A DNA stretch of 64,000 nucleotides from Tamarix chinensis (GCA_030549775.1 CM060175.1:105455422-105519421); one strand, 5' to 3'. Shown: positions 1-10,417, counted from the first letter of the stretch. Notes: a model not told the origin generated them from the sequence alone. Translations and numbers: made by a program.

Positions 1-3000
1 AGACACAATACCCGGAAGTGGATCGACGCGTGTCGGGGCACCCTCCCCAGTCGGCGTCAGTGTAGGCCGTGAGGGAGCTGGTGGTCGACATGGTTAGATG
101 CAGGCCATAATGGGACGTACCTTGGAGATAGCGAATGATTCGCTTGAGAGCACCGAGATGTTCATCACGCGGGTCGTGCATAAAAAGGCAGATTTGTTGA
201 ACCGCGTAAGAGATGTCGGGACGGGTAAATGTTAAATATTGCAATGCCCCCGCAAGACTGCGATATAAAGCCGGTTCAGAGACGGGTTTGCCGCCAGTGG
301 CACTAAGTTTAGACTTAGTGTCAACTGGAGTTTGGGCGGGTTTACAAGAAGACATGTTCGCCCGAGCAATTATCTCCTGTGCAAATTTCGTCTGATGCAA
401 GAACAAACCGTGTGAGTGGCGAACTGCAGCGATGCCGAGGAAGAAATTGAGGGGACCCAAATCCGTCATGGCAAACTCGGAACGGAGAAGAGACATTATA
501 TGTACCCGTAGAGAGTCCGTTGATGTAGTAAGAATGATGTCATCAACATATAAGAGGAGATAAGCAACCTTGTCACCGTCACAGTATATGAAGAGGGAAG
601 TATCGGATTTGCTGTGGGTGAACCCTATGGTAGAGACATAATTAGCAAATCGTTGATACCAGGCCCGCGGTGCTTGTTTGAGACCATATAAGGATTTTTT
701 CAGAAGGCATACATGATCGGGACGAGAGCGGTCTCGAAATCCGGGTGGTTGGTGCATATACACGGTCTCGGCAAGATGGCCATGAAGGAATGCATTTTTC
801 ACATCGAGCTGGTGAATGGGCCATTTCTTTGACACGACAAGGCTGAGAACGGTACGAATAGTAGCGGGTTTGACCACCGGGCTAAAGGTTTCATCACAAT
901 CAACACCAACCTGTTGGGATCTGCCATTAACCACAAGACGAGCTTTGTATCGCTCCAAATCACCATTAGCTTTAAACTTATGCTTAAACAACCAAAGACA
1001 ACGAGTTATATTGACATCAGGAGGTCGAGGAACAAGGAACCATGTCTCATTCTTAATGAGGGCATCGAATTCGTCTTTCATGGCGCGATTCCAATTCGGG
1101 TCTTGGAGGGCAGTTTTGGGACACTTGGGGACCTGGGAGAGGGTTGTTGTGCATAGGTCGAATATGGGCTTGGGTTTGAATATCCCATGGTGGGCTCGGG
1201 TGGCCATTTGGGGCGAGGTTATGGTAGGTATTGGAGGAGTAGGAGGTGAGTCACGGGTTGGGGAGGAGGCAGGAGAGGCCTCGGTATGATGGGCAGAGGA
1301 GGCCTCGACATTATGGGCAGGAGAGGTCTCGGGTTGAGGAACGTCTTGGGCGGGCACGAGTTGGGATTTTTGTATGTGATGGGTCATATAGGGAGATGGG
1401 TCTTGGGTAAGAAAGTCATAGGTAGAAGGGGCCGTGGGTTGAGGGCCAGCAAAGGGGAAAACCGACTCGTCAAAAGTCACGTGACGAGCTATAATAATTG
1501 CCTTAGTGACAAGATTGAGACACTTGTATCCGCGATGAGAAGACGGGTAGCCTAAGAAGACGCACGGGGTCGCTCGAGGGGCAAGTTTGTGTATGGTGGA
1601 AGGTGGAGTATGCGGGTAACATAAACACCTAAAAGTGCGTAGGTGGCTATAAGAGGGAGTGCGGTGATAGAGGCTCGATGTGGGGGATTTGAGGTTGTTT
1701 GCCTTGCTAGGGAGAATATTATGTAGGTAAGTGGCCATGGCGAGGGCGTGAGGCCACATAGAGGGCGGCATGTGGGCATGTAGAAGGAGGGTTCGGACTA
1801 TGTTGTTGATGGTTTGAATTTTTCGCTCGGCCTTACCATTTTGAGGGGAAGTGTGCGGGCAAGAAAAGCGGAATAGCATGCCTTGTGCAGCAAAAAATTT
1901 GTGTAGGGGGGAATTGTCTAATTCGCGACCATTGTCACACTGTAATGTTTTTATTTGATAATGAAATTGAGTCTTGATCATATGGTGGAAGTTAGTAAAT
2001 ATGTCGTAAACTTGGGATTTTTGAATGAGAGGAAATGTCCATAAAAAATTGGTAAAGTCATCAAGAAAAAGAATGTAATAGCGGTGATTATTTGAGCTTA
2101 CGACAGGTGAACACCAAAAATCAGTATGCAAAATATCAAAGGGACTCAAAGTATGAGAGATAGACTCATGAAATGGAAGTTTAACATGTTTGCCCAATTG
2201 GCACGAGTGACAGAGCGACAAGGACCTACGAGGTCGACATGAAATGTCGTTATTTTGACATAAGAAATTAAAAATGCTAGAGCCCGGATGACCTAAGCGT
2301 CCGTGCCAAATATCGGAAGAAATGGCAGTGAGAGCTTGAGGGTATGCAGTGGTGGCAGGTATGGTTGGTAGGAGAGGGTAGAGGTCCCCCGTGCTATTAC
2401 TTCGCATAATCGGCATCCCCGTCTTGAGATCCTTTACGGAAAAACCAAACGGGTCAAATTCAACGGATACACAATTATCAATTGTAAATTTGCGAACCGA
2501 TACTAAATTTTTAATGAGGTGAGGGACGTGTAAAACATTTTTCAAGGATAAATTTTTGTGGAAGGAAGGGAGGGAAGTGTTACCAATGCCACGAATAGGA
2601 ATCGTAGTGCCATTACCGATTACAATATAACGATTACCACGCAAAAGAGAATAAGAAACGAGATTACCATTGTGTGAGGTCATGTGTGACGACGCTCCAG
2701 TATCCATATAATAGTTGTCGTCGGGCTGTTGAAGGTTGATAGTCTGAATCGCGGTAGCGATATCGGTGGGGACAAAAGCACCTTGAGGCGTCCCGACATC
2801 ATTGGGCTGCGCAAGAAAAGCTTGTTGAGGGCGCGGCCCGAGTATGCCAGGGGAGCGATTGGTGGAGGGAGGAGTCCAGGCACTTGTAGGGTACGGACAG
2901 GGTGGCGCCGACCACCCTTGTTGCGGTTGCAAAGGCCATTGAGTATAAGGAACCCAAGTCCAGGTGGAGGGAGTGGAGGAGCCTTGTTGGTGTCGACCAT

Positions 3001-3820
3001 TCTGTTTATTCGAGCCATTCCCTCCGAGGTTTTTACATCTATAGTTGTTTCGATTGTTGCGATGACCCTTGCCTTTGTAGTTGCTGGAGTTGAAGGAGTT
3101 GCCGTTGTTGTGGGACGAGGAGCGTTGCTGTTTCGAGTCATTGGAGGTTGAGGAGGACTGAGAAGCGACGAGGGCTGAATCATAGGAGGCAACAGTGGGT
3201 TTGGCGCGTTGGGTTTCTTCCAGGGTGAGCATGGAGCGGGCTTTGTAGAATGGCGGGAGGGGGTCACTCTGTTGAATGATGGTTGCCACCCCATCGTAAC
3301 CATCAGACAGATGTGTGACGAGTTGGAGAACAAGGCGAGTCTCGGAGATGGGGGCTCCGACATTAGCTAATTGATCAGCGGTCATTTTGAGGGCTTGGCA
3401 GTATGATGAGACGTTGGGGTAATTATCCATATGGATATTAGTAAACTGTTGTTCCAACATTACTGCACGGGAATTCTGATTGTCGTTGAAGATGTCCTTG
3501 AGACGATCCCAAGCTTTTTGGGCTGTTGCACCGGGTTCAAGGATGGTGTGAAGGAGATCGAGTGAGATGGAACTGTAGATCCATTGCTTGACAATGGCAT
3601 CGAGACGATCCCATTTAGCGTCTTTGGTGAGGACAGCGTCTTTTGGTGGAGCAATGTGGTCGAGAACATCGAAGGCGCGAGCGGTATTGAGGAAGAGCTC
3701 GGCCCAAGAGGCATAGTGGACGGTCTCAGTCTCGAGGGTGATTTGCACGTAGTTTTTGATGTTGGAAACAGAGTAGGCGGGATGGAAGGGAGCAGATTTT
3801 GATGTCGAGTCGTTGGACAT
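1..3820 (-). CDS. Ty1/copia gag-pol polyprotein, runs off the window edge
   Basis: One uninterrupted minus-strand frame runs from the ATG at 3820-3818 to base 1: 1273 codons with no stop, and the C-terminus lies outside the window. Domains in order: a gag of the UBN2/retrotransposon-gag type (about residues 1-250) followed by an Asn/Ser/Gln-rich stretch; no CCHC zinc knuckle is visible. Then an aspartic protease motif YMDTGASSHM (Asp373); an integrase with HHCC motif (from His506) and D567, D629, E665 with the expected D-35-E spacing and SPQNGKAER; a reverse transcriptase with LLYVDDIIL (YVDD at 1091-1094); and the start of RNase H (TDADWGGCPDTRRST, to residue 1273). The order protease-integrase-RT-RNase H defines copia. 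Frame was checked at the gag start, protease, integrase, YVDD and RNase H; all share it. The open frame suggests recent insertion or continuing activity. The outer half of RNase H and the 3' LTR cannot be seen. Confidence 0.95.
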   Translation of the reverse strand, partial: MSNDSTSKSAPFHPAYSVSNIKNYVQITLETETVHYASWAELFLNTARAFDVLDHIAPPKDAVLTKDAKWDRLDAIVKQWIYSSISLDLLHTILEPGATAQKAWDRLKDIFNDNQNSRAVMLEQQFTNIHMDNYPNVSSYCQALKMTADQLANVGAPISETRLVLQLVTHLSDGYDGVATIIQQSDPLPPFYKARSMLTLEETQRAKPTVASYDSALVASQSSSTSNDSKQQRSSSHNNGNSFNSSNYKGKGHRNNRNNYRCKNLGGNGSNKQNGRHQQGSSTPSTWTWVPYTQWPLQPQQGWSAPPCPYPTSAWTPPSTNRSPGILGPRPQQAFLAQPNDVGTPQGAFVPTDIATAIQTINLQQPDDNYYMDTGASSHMTSHNGNLVSYSLLRGNRYIVIGNGTTIPIRGIGNTSLPSFHKNLSLKNVLHVPHLIKNLVSVRKFTIDNCVSVEFDPFGFSVKDLKTGMPIMRSNSTGDLYPLLPTIPATTAYPQALTAISSDIWHGRLGHPGSSIFNFLCQNNDISCRPRRSLSLCHSCQLGKHVKLPFHESISHTLSPFDILHTDFWCSPVVSSNNHRYYILFLDDFTNFLWTFPLIQKSQVYDIFTNFHHMIKTQFHYQIKTLQCDNGRELDNSPLHKFFAAQGMLFRFSCPHTSPQNGKAERKIQTINNIVRTLLLHAHMPPSMWPHALAMATYLHNILPSKANNLKSPTSSLYHRTPSYSHLRTFRCLCYPHTPPSTIHKLAPRATPCVFLGYPSSHRGYKCLNLVTKAIIIARHVTFDESVFPFAGPQPTAPSTYDFLTQDPSPYMTHHIQKSQLVPAQDVPQPETSPAHNVEASSAHHTEASPASSPTRDSPPTPPIPTITSPQMATRAHHGIFKPKPIFDLCTTTLSQVPKCPKTALQDPNWNRAMKDEFDALIKNETWFLVPRPPDVNITRCLWLFKHKFKANGDLERYKARLVVNGRSQQVGVDCDETFSPVVKPATIRTVLSLVVSKKWPIHQLDVKNAFLHGHLAETVYMHQPPGFRDRSRPDHVCLLKKSLYGLKQAPRAWYQRFANYVSTIGFTHSKSDTSLFIYCDGDKVAYLLLYVDDIILTTSTDSLRVHIMSLLRSEFAMTDLGPLNFFLGIAAVRHSHGLFLHQTKFAQEIIARANMSSCKPAQTPVDTKSKLSATGGKPVSEPALYRSLAGALQYLTFTRPDISYAVQQICLFMHDPRDEHLGALKRIIRYLQGTSHYGLHLTMSTTSSLTAYTDADWGGCPDTRRSTSGYCV

Positions 3821-3912
3821 GGTGACAGGAAAGGACTCGTATGTAGAAGAAGAAGACAAAAAAAAATTGAAACCCGACGCTGAAAGGCGGAAGCAGGGGA
3901 TCAATTCTTGCA

Positions 3913-3923
3913 CTCTGATACCA
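3913..3923 (-). promoter_or_regulatory. Primer binding site of the copia element
   Basis: Read on the minus strand, this is TGGTATCAGAG, the usual plant copia primer site complementary to the 3' end of initiator methionine tRNA. It abuts the inner end of the LTR at 3924 and lies about 90 bp upstream of the gag ATG at 3820, as expected for minus-strand DNA priming. Confidence 0.9.
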
Positions 3924-4128
3924 TGAAGAATGTTCTCCTCCTCCGTTTGCTTCTAAATAGAACGTACAATATATAGATACATAATTACCTAAGTCAGCTA
4001 AGGTAACTCGAGATTATAGGGATACAAATAACAAAACTAAATTAGGGGATATGATCCCATAATATTAGCTAACCAATTTTACATCAAGATATGAATAATT
4101 AATACAGGAATATTAATATATTCTAATA
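3924..4128 (-). mobile_element. 5' LTR of the minus-strand copia element
   Basis: The inner edge is fixed by the primer site: on the plus strand the LTR begins TGAAGAATGTTC at 3924, i.e. it ends ...ACATTCTTCA on its own strand. The outer edge is an estimate. Around 4121-4128 the sequence TTCTAATA would be the complement of a TATTAGAA start, a one-base change from the common TGTTAGAA. That makes the LTR about 205 bp, short but normal for copia. The matching LTR is left of the window, so neither the edge nor the target duplication (CGTAG at 4129-4133 predicted) can be checked here. Confidence 0.65.
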
Positions 4129-4559
4129 CGTAGTTTCGTGTGGAACCGTATTAAGTAATTAAAAGCGTCTTACGGCTTATGCCTTCATAAGTGCGGATAT
4201 CACGCACAAAGGCGGGGAGTGTGATGGTGTGGTTGACTCCTAGCTAGGCCGGCTTATAACTTTGGAGTACTGCTTGGACTTGCAGCAGGTGCTTTCATTG
4301 CAAGGCTATGAGGCGTCGGCTGTTTCCAAGGGCGCCATTCGAACGCTTAGAGGACTAGGAGGAGGTATGTCGATCGATCTGCTAGGTATGCATGCGGCCG
4401 GTCAGCTTTCACGTTGCTGACATGTAGGTTTGTAACGGTGTTGGTGACCTTGTATTCTGGTTTGGGAAGAGCGTAGGCAAAGGAACGGTAAACCTTCTCG
4501 TAAAAATACTCCTTCCCCCCAGCAGTGGTAGCACTGCCCGAGATATCCGACCGATGGAT
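4129..4559. other. GC-richer unassigned sequence beside the copia LTR
   Basis: Between about 4190 and 4540 the sequence is clearly GC-richer than its surroundings and looks gene-derived in composition, but every frame is broken within a short distance and I recognise no protein family. It could be the remains of a gene or an older element into which the copia element inserted. Confidence 0.3.
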
Positions 4560-5340
4560 TAATTTATACTTATTTTTTATAAATTGTGAGCTTGTGACTC
4601 GTATTTGGTGCGTAGAATAGCTTGGATTGATGCGTGAAATGTTTCGGAGGAATTTGGAGTAGAATTGTGAGCTGTTCTAAAAAGATGTGAATATTTTACC
4701 TTGAAGAAATTAAAAGTTGGAAATGTGCTGAACATGAAAGTTGAATATCTCTCTGTTAGCTTTCCAATGCATCAAGAATCAGTCCGAACGGAGGTCAGAT
4801 GAAGAAGTTGTGACCAAAATACTAAAGACTATCAAAGCTGGAAAGAAACACGGGAGACCTATGTTTGTGAAACACGAGTCGTGTTTTTTCATCAGGAAAA
4901 TATGTTCTGTTTCGTGAGAAGCCAAGAGATAGAAAATAAACACAGGGGTACCGTGTTTATTAACACGGTCTGTGTTGTTGTATTTTTTCGCTCTGCGTTG
5001 CTTTTTGCTAATGACAGTTTCGTACAGTATAAATATCATGCGATTAGAACCCTAATCGAAGAACGAACGACGTATTCTTCTCCTATTGAGTTCTATTGTA
5101 ATTTCTTGATGAATTGAGTGATTTAAGTGAGAATTTTTTTGATTCTTTATAATCACAATTACTTCACATCAATAAAATCATATGTTTTTTCAATCTGTAT
5201 TTTTGAGTGTTCTTCTTTTATCAATTTTTGTGTATTCTAATTGATTCTAATTAGATCTTATTTTTTCGAATTAGTATCGATCCACAACATAAATCAATTA
5301 TTTACACCGAATATGCGAATGGGAATCGAGGTTATACCTT
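4560..5340 (+). mobile_element. Possible solo LTR or LTR fragment
   Basis: The layout resembles the control region of an LTR: a TATA-like GTATAAATATC at about 5027, then about 145 bp further an AATAAA at 5171 followed by T-rich sequence, with no long frame. It also has short direct and inverted repeats of a CACGG/CCGTG motif (4855-4970) of the kind seen in some gypsy LTRs. I could not find matching TG...CA ends or a target duplication, so the element type and edges are uncertain. Confidence 0.3.
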
Positions 5341-5399
5341 GAACAAATCTGACATCCTAGTACAAGCTCTTCCCGGCCGGTTTCACTACTGCTGGCGCG

Positions 5400-5553
5400 C
5401 GGGGGGGGGGGGTTAGTACATACGAGTCCTGCATAGATTTTAGAAAGGGACTAGCATCAAATATGCCGGCCATATCTGTATATATATATATATATATATA
5501 TATCCTGTCTTATTAGTTAGTGACTTTGTGTGTATAATAATAATAATAATAAT
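5400..5553. repeat. Simple repeats: poly-G, (TA)n, (TAA)n
   Basis: Three simple repeats upstream of the thioredoxin gene: a run of about 12 G at 5401-5412, (TA)12 at 5479-5503 and (TAA)6-7 at 5534-5553. All are direct readings; none has an evident function. Confidence 0.9.
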
Positions 5554-5820
5554 GTCATAAAGAGAAGAAAAGCTGGTCCAGCTACTAAACTTGCTCGGAT
5601 AAGAAGAGCATCTAATGATATTGCTTACAAGCTATGACTAATGACGTAAGTTTATTAATTAGTAGCTTAAATGTAGAATGGCCCCAGTCAATTAGAGCGG
5701 AGGGCCTATTCACGGAACATAATCTATGGGCTCATCCGCAATTAATAAAAGGAAAATTAAGATAATTAAGCACCCGAGACAGCCATCTAATGACGTATTC
5801 ACAAAATCCCCTTGGTCTGA

Positions 5821-5827
5821 TATATAA
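5821..5827 (+). promoter_or_regulatory. Likely TATA box of the thioredoxin gene
   Basis: TATATAA lies 117 bp upstream of the CXXS1 start codon. A start about 30 bp downstream would give a leader of roughly 85 nt, a normal length. Chosen by position and consensus only. Confidence 0.5.
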
Positions 5828-5937
5828 AGACAGACAATTAATGTTTCATGACATTTGGAAGGAGAGATAGAAAATATCAGAAATCGAAGTAGAAGAAGAA
5901 GGTATACGTACGTCCGTGCGTACAGCGAGCAAAAGAG

Positions 5938-6660
5938 ATGGAAGGGGCGAAACAAGCTGTCGTTGTTAAGTCTAGAGTCATCAGAATTGAATCAGAAAGT
6001 TCGTGGGAGTATTTCATGGCTCAACCCAATCTTGTAAGTTAATTTCTCGTAATGAATTTTAGACTAATCAAACACCAAACGATTAATATGCATGCATGTG
6101 ACTAATTTATTGACATGTTTTCAGGTGGTGGTGCACTTTGCTGCCTATTGGTGCATGCCCTCCGCCGCCATGAACCCCTGCTTTGAGAAACTGGCGTCGG
6201 GCTATCGAGGTGCTGTGTTTCTGTCGGTAGACGTCGATGAAATGAAGGTAAATGATGAGTTATTTGTTGAACGACGACATATTTGAGGATGTTTGTGGTT
6301 TCTAGTAAGAGCTAGGAAAGAGGCTCTGAGTAATTTATGCTTTTAATTTGGCCGAGTGCCGGATGATCTCAGTTGAATCCTCAACATATATAGTTTTGGA
6401 AGAATCGGTATGTGAAAATGCATGCATGTGTTCAATTTGCTTCACCATTATGATGACTCTTGTCGTCGATGATTATGGCCATTTTTGTTTTTTTGTTGTT
6501 GTTTGGTTCGGTTTTGGGGACCTTCTGGCAGGCGTTGGCGTCGAAAATGGAAGTCAAAGCCATGCCCACGTTCTTACTGGTGAAGAATGGAGCCGTGGTG
6601 GATAAGATTGTGGGTGCAAATCCAGACAAGATAAGGGAGAAGATTGATGCCTTTTTCTAG
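5938..6660 (+). CDS. CXXS1: Thioredoxin-like protein CXXS1 (monothiol h-type)
   Basis: Three coding exons: 5938-6033, 6125-6247 and 6532-6660, both introns GT-AG and in phase 0, giving 115 residues. The start at 5938 opens MEGAKQAVVVKSRV. The fold is a complete thioredoxin: VVVHFAAYWCMPSAAMNP at residues 33-50 holds the active site, FLSVDVDEMK follows, then MEVKAMPTFLLVKNG with cis-Pro85, and KIVGANPDKIRE near the end. The active site is W-C-M-P-S, not the usual W-C-G/P-P-C: the resolving cysteine is a serine (Ser45). That is the hallmark of the plant CXXS1 subfamily, which cannot act as an ordinary dithiol reductase; family work ascribes disulfide isomerase-like or substrate-trapping roles. 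No signal peptide is visible, so cytosolic as in the family. Length and exon layout match the family; no damage is seen. Confidence 0.93.
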
Positions 6661-6762
6661 CCCTCTCACTCACATGTACAGATCACATTACTTATCCAGC
6701 GTGTTTGACTAGAATATGTCGTTTATTTTTTGTGATATATTATTATTATTATTTTTCTATAA

Positions 6763-6782
6763 AATAAATAAATAAATAATAA
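6763..6782 (+). terminator. Poly(A) signal region of the thioredoxin gene
   Basis: Overlapping AATAAA hexamers occur about 100 bp after the stop codon at 6660, in an A/T-rich stretch with a preceding TTATTATTATT tract. Position and hexamer fit a plant polyadenylation region; assigned from sequence only. Confidence 0.4.
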
Positions 6783-7309
6783 TTCTTCGTCTAATATTCG
6801 ATCGGTTCTTCATCAGAAATGTGTGGTATTAGTATTAAGCAACTTAATTATTTGTTTATTGAAGATTATGGATGATGACAGTGTATGAGCACATATAAAA
6901 ATTATATTTAGACCAACTAATATAATATCTAAAATAATTATTTATTTTGAAATTTTTTAATAATTTTTTTTAAAATAAATAATTATTTTAGTTAAGCATT
7001 TTTATAAGTAGCTCCAAGACGAAGATTAATTTATTCGTTTGCTTTTACTATACATATATTTATCTAGCTAGAAATAGGTTAATGTGGTTAAATTACCGCC
7101 CCATTTACTTTTTCCATGTTACTGTTACCCCATACAAAGTCCAAAGGCGGGGCTGCTCTATTTTTCGCCTCGTGGAATCCTTGCCGAGCGAGTCCTAAAT
7201 TGAAATGGTACTCGCGTTTACATTTTTAATTAGACCCCCCTTTTTTTTCGTTGGCTTGGTCGGGCCAGCCGGGTCATCCCGTCGTTCGTTGGCGGGCCTC
7301 GATCCAGTT
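6783..7309. other. AT-rich intergenic sequence
   Basis: No coding potential was recognised. There is a weak AT-rich inverted repeat around 6915-7000 (AAATAATTATTTATTTT against AAAATAAATAATTATTTT), which could be a decayed MITE. Confidence 0.4.
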
Positions 7310-7827
7310 TAGGGATGGCAATTTTTTTCTTAGAGTCCTGTTGGAAATTTTTTGTTCGGATTCAGGAAAAGAATTCAGAAATTGAATTCGGATTTGGAGA
7401 TTCTTAATGAAATTTTTTTCGAGAACGGGGCGAGGATGGATTTGAAGTCCCCATCTCCGAACCCGCCCCGAAATTTTATATATATATATTTTTATATAAT
7501 TATATATATATATATATATATATATAATAATTTTTTTATAAAATATAATATAAAAAAATAGTTTGAGGATCGGGGATGTGATCGGAGATCAAATATAAAC
7601 TCGGATTTTGAGGATCGGGTCGGGTTTTAAGAACGAAAAATAAATCGAGGATAGAAAATAGATCGGAGATCAGGTCAGGTATGGGGATTTAATCCCCGCG
7701 GGGATCGGGTCAGGGAATCCCGATAAAAAAAATCAGGGATCGGATCGGGTTCGAAGATTATTTTCCTTATCGGGTTCGGGGATGGGGACGGGGTCCCCGT
7801 CCCCGACCCACCCCGTTGCCATCCCTA
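7310..7827. mobile_element. Non-autonomous hAT element, 518 bp
   Basis: The ends are 12-bp perfect terminal inverted repeats: TAGGGATGGCAA at 7310-7321 and its complement TTGCCATCCCTA at 7816-7827. This is close to the CAGGGATGAAA-type ends of Ac/hAT elements. The flanks ATCCAGTT (7302-7309) and ATCGAGTC (7828-7835) agree at six of eight bases, as expected for an aged 8-bp hAT target duplication. The interior has no transposase: it holds short GGGGATCGGGT-type repeats, a (TA)n tract at about 7497-7527, and a GGGGACGGGGTCCCCGTCCCC palindrome just inside the right end. Mobilisation would need a transposase from elsewhere. Confidence 0.82.
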
Positions 7828-7835
7828 ATCGAGTC

Positions 7836-8399
7836 TGATATTAGGTAAGGACGGTCCGAATATTTATAATACTTTGTGTATAAAAAAAATATTTTTTTCG
7901 TATTAAGAATGTAGCGGTTCTATTATTAAATTTTTATATAAAAATTAAATTTATTTAAAAAAAATTAAAGTCTATTTTTTATTTTTATCCTTATTTTTCC
8001 TCCACTATCTATGTATTATGTGCTTTATTATTTTTTAATTAAGAGTATAGATATAATTTTATGATTACTTTTAATAATATTTTAAAAAAATATGTAGATC
8101 GTTCGAATGATTTTTTTTAGACTGATGGAGTATTTTTGTATGATATTTAAGGAAAATAAACTTTAAAATAAATTGTGAAAATGTTGGTTGAATTCGAGGA
8201 TCACTTGAATGGTACGACAAATCAATTAACTAGAAAACCGTGTGCTTTGGTTTTGCTGATTCTGATGAATCGGTTGACAAGTATACTAAAACTATTACAT
8301 TTGTTCTATTATAACTCGCGATCTCTACTCTATTTTTGAATTTGATTCTCATCATTCACCTAACTTTTGGAATATGTTATACTTTGATTAGAAACAATT
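7836..8399. other. AT-rich sequence, no gene seen
   Basis: No open frame of note and no clear element edges. GACTGATGGAGTATTTTT at about 8117-8135 resembles one end of a Stowaway-type MITE (complement of TACTCC-TCxGTC), but I found no partner end. Confidence 0.35.
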
Positions 8400-10417
8400 T
8401 TTAGAGAGTTTTAAACTCTTAGCACAAATCTTTTTAGATTTAATTAAAATCTTGCATGATTCCCTCCCAAAAACACCTTTTCCCCTTGATATCTTCCTAC
8501 CTCTCTCATCTCCTTGTGGTTGTGTCATTTAAATTGTGTTTAGAGCCAAATATACCCTTTTGCCTCCCTTTTTAGCTAACCCAGGGACTTTTGTTGTCCT
8601 TGGTCAGCGTCCTAAACACTAGCCCCCACTTTTGCACTTTTTTCTCAAACACTCAAGTGACCAACCCCTTTTCCCACTACCTCCTTTATCTCAAAAAGAA
8701 AGCCCCTATCCTTCTCATTATTCACCTTAGCCAACCACTTGGAGCCTTCTCCTTCTCCCTTTGCAAGACCTCCGAGTGTGCTCCCTCTCTTAAGCTTCTT
8801 TTTCCAAGAGAAGGGTTGATTCTCCTCTACTCTTACCTTCTCCCTTTACTTCTTATTAGGCGACTAAGAATCCTAGGTGTTGGAGTGCTTGGGGTGATAT
8901 TCTTTACATAAAAACTTTTTTTAGGGTAAATTTAGCTAGAACTTATAGATTTAGAACAACGTACTATATGTTTTGGTTATTTCCAACATGTCCACGAGAA
9001 AATTTACATTTAAGAGCATGTTTTGGGTGTTTGGAAGCATACATTTGGTCTTAGTAGCATGATATATTTTAGTTGATTTTTTCTTAAAAAATGTGAGTTG
9101 ATTATGATTCTTGAGTATGTTGGATGATTTTGGCCTAAAATGTGTTGTTTATATGTTATGTTCAATTTCTAAAAGTTTCCAAGAGGCATGAGTTTGGATT
9201 AAGTTTGAAAGTATGAGATTCACAAATGTTTATTGCATAGTATAACTAATTAATAGGCTAGGGGAAAACTAGTTAGCTAGTTTCGACCCACTAGTCAATG
9301 GGTGCACTAGAAGTTCGAGGTATGGTTTAGCATGGTACAAGTCAATCAGTTAGGCTTATGATTGGTCAACTCGTGACACCAATCTACTAATGTTTCAATA
9401 ATAGTAAACCAGCTTGTCTATTTTATCTTGTTTTCTTGTGGTTTGTCTCCCAAACCACTCAAATGGTTTGTCTTGGATTTTTTAGGGTTGATATTTAGGA
9501 TTGACCTTTTTATTTGGCCTTTAAATTTCTTAAAAAGTGTATAAACTAGGAAAATTTGGTTCATGTGAGGATCTATGGTTATGTATTGAGTGTTGGTCTT
9601 AAGTAAAATATTCATGTTTAAAGTGAAAGATATATAGAGTGGCGCGTAACTATCTATATTGGGTTAACTAGCAGTATTATACTACGTATGTTATGAGTTG
9701 CACTACCTCTCCATATTGGGCAATCTAGTGGTAAACCACCATGTATAGCCTCAGAGATGGCCTTTGAGGTAGGGTTATGTGCGGTATGCCTCTCCTGTGC
9801 TATGAATAATTGGACTTACCTTTATGTCATAGTTAAGGCCCCATATCCACTCTATTTAGATCTATAGAATTCTTATAGAATATTAATACTTGAGGGTTAG
9901 GTGACTGAGGTTGTTTATTTGCACTAGTTAATCTATATTGGGTTTATAGGTGGTAAACAATCTACCTTTGTTTAAGTTACGTTGGCTATTTATATTGATT
10001 TAGCTGGTGGTTGACATTTTATATATATTATTTGTTTGAGTTGTGCTAATTATCTATATTGAGTTAGCTAGTGATAGATAGTATGCTTTATCCTAGTATG
10101 AGTTACTATGCTTATGGGACCCTTCAATATGAGTATGGGTTATGAGAAGCATGAGTATGAATGTGTTCTTTCTGTAAGATTGATTATGAGTAATCTATGA
10201 TGGCATGATTGATTGTTTCACATGTTTTACCACTTTTATAGTGCCCTATATGCTACATGTTGCCTTTATAGGGGATACCTTATTTACTCAGTACATTGAC
10301 GTACAAATACCACACTTTGAAGGTGACTTGTTGTAGATACCAGATGATGATGATGTTAGTTTATATGATACCATACCTAGGCATGAGTGACTTTATGGGT
10401 TGGGTAATTAGATTAGG
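8400..10417 (+). mobile_element. LTR-A, 5' part (long gypsy-type LTR, interrupted)
   Basis: The order of parts matches the better-defined LTRs below: a pyrimidine-rich tract (about 8460-8870), a T-rich stretch, tandem imperfect repeats (9640-10090), then a TTTACTCAGTAC block (about 10283-10294) that recurs as CTTACTCAGTAT in LTR-C and TTTACTCAGTAC in LTR-F. It stops at 10417, where minus-strand LTR-B begins, and appears to resume at 24533-24845. The start near 8400 is a guess; I see no clear TGTAA start. Confidence 0.5.
9640..10090 (+). repeat. Irregular tandem repeats inside LTR-A
   Basis: Five imperfect copies of a CTATCTATATTGGGTTAGC-TAGTGGTA unit begin near 9642, 9698, 9922, 9980 and 10045. 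They occupy the same relative place as the CCACCGG/ATAGTGG repeats of LTR-C, LTR-E and LTR-G, so they are probably a diverged version of that array. Confidence 0.6.

Noticed and set aside
2729..3151. 140-codon plus-strand frame
   Set aside because: Antisense shadow of the Asn/Ser-rich part of copia gag.
2680..3363. 227-codon minus-strand frame overlapping copia gag
   Set aside because: A shadow in another frame of the gag-pol frame, which is open throughout and contains recognisable domains.
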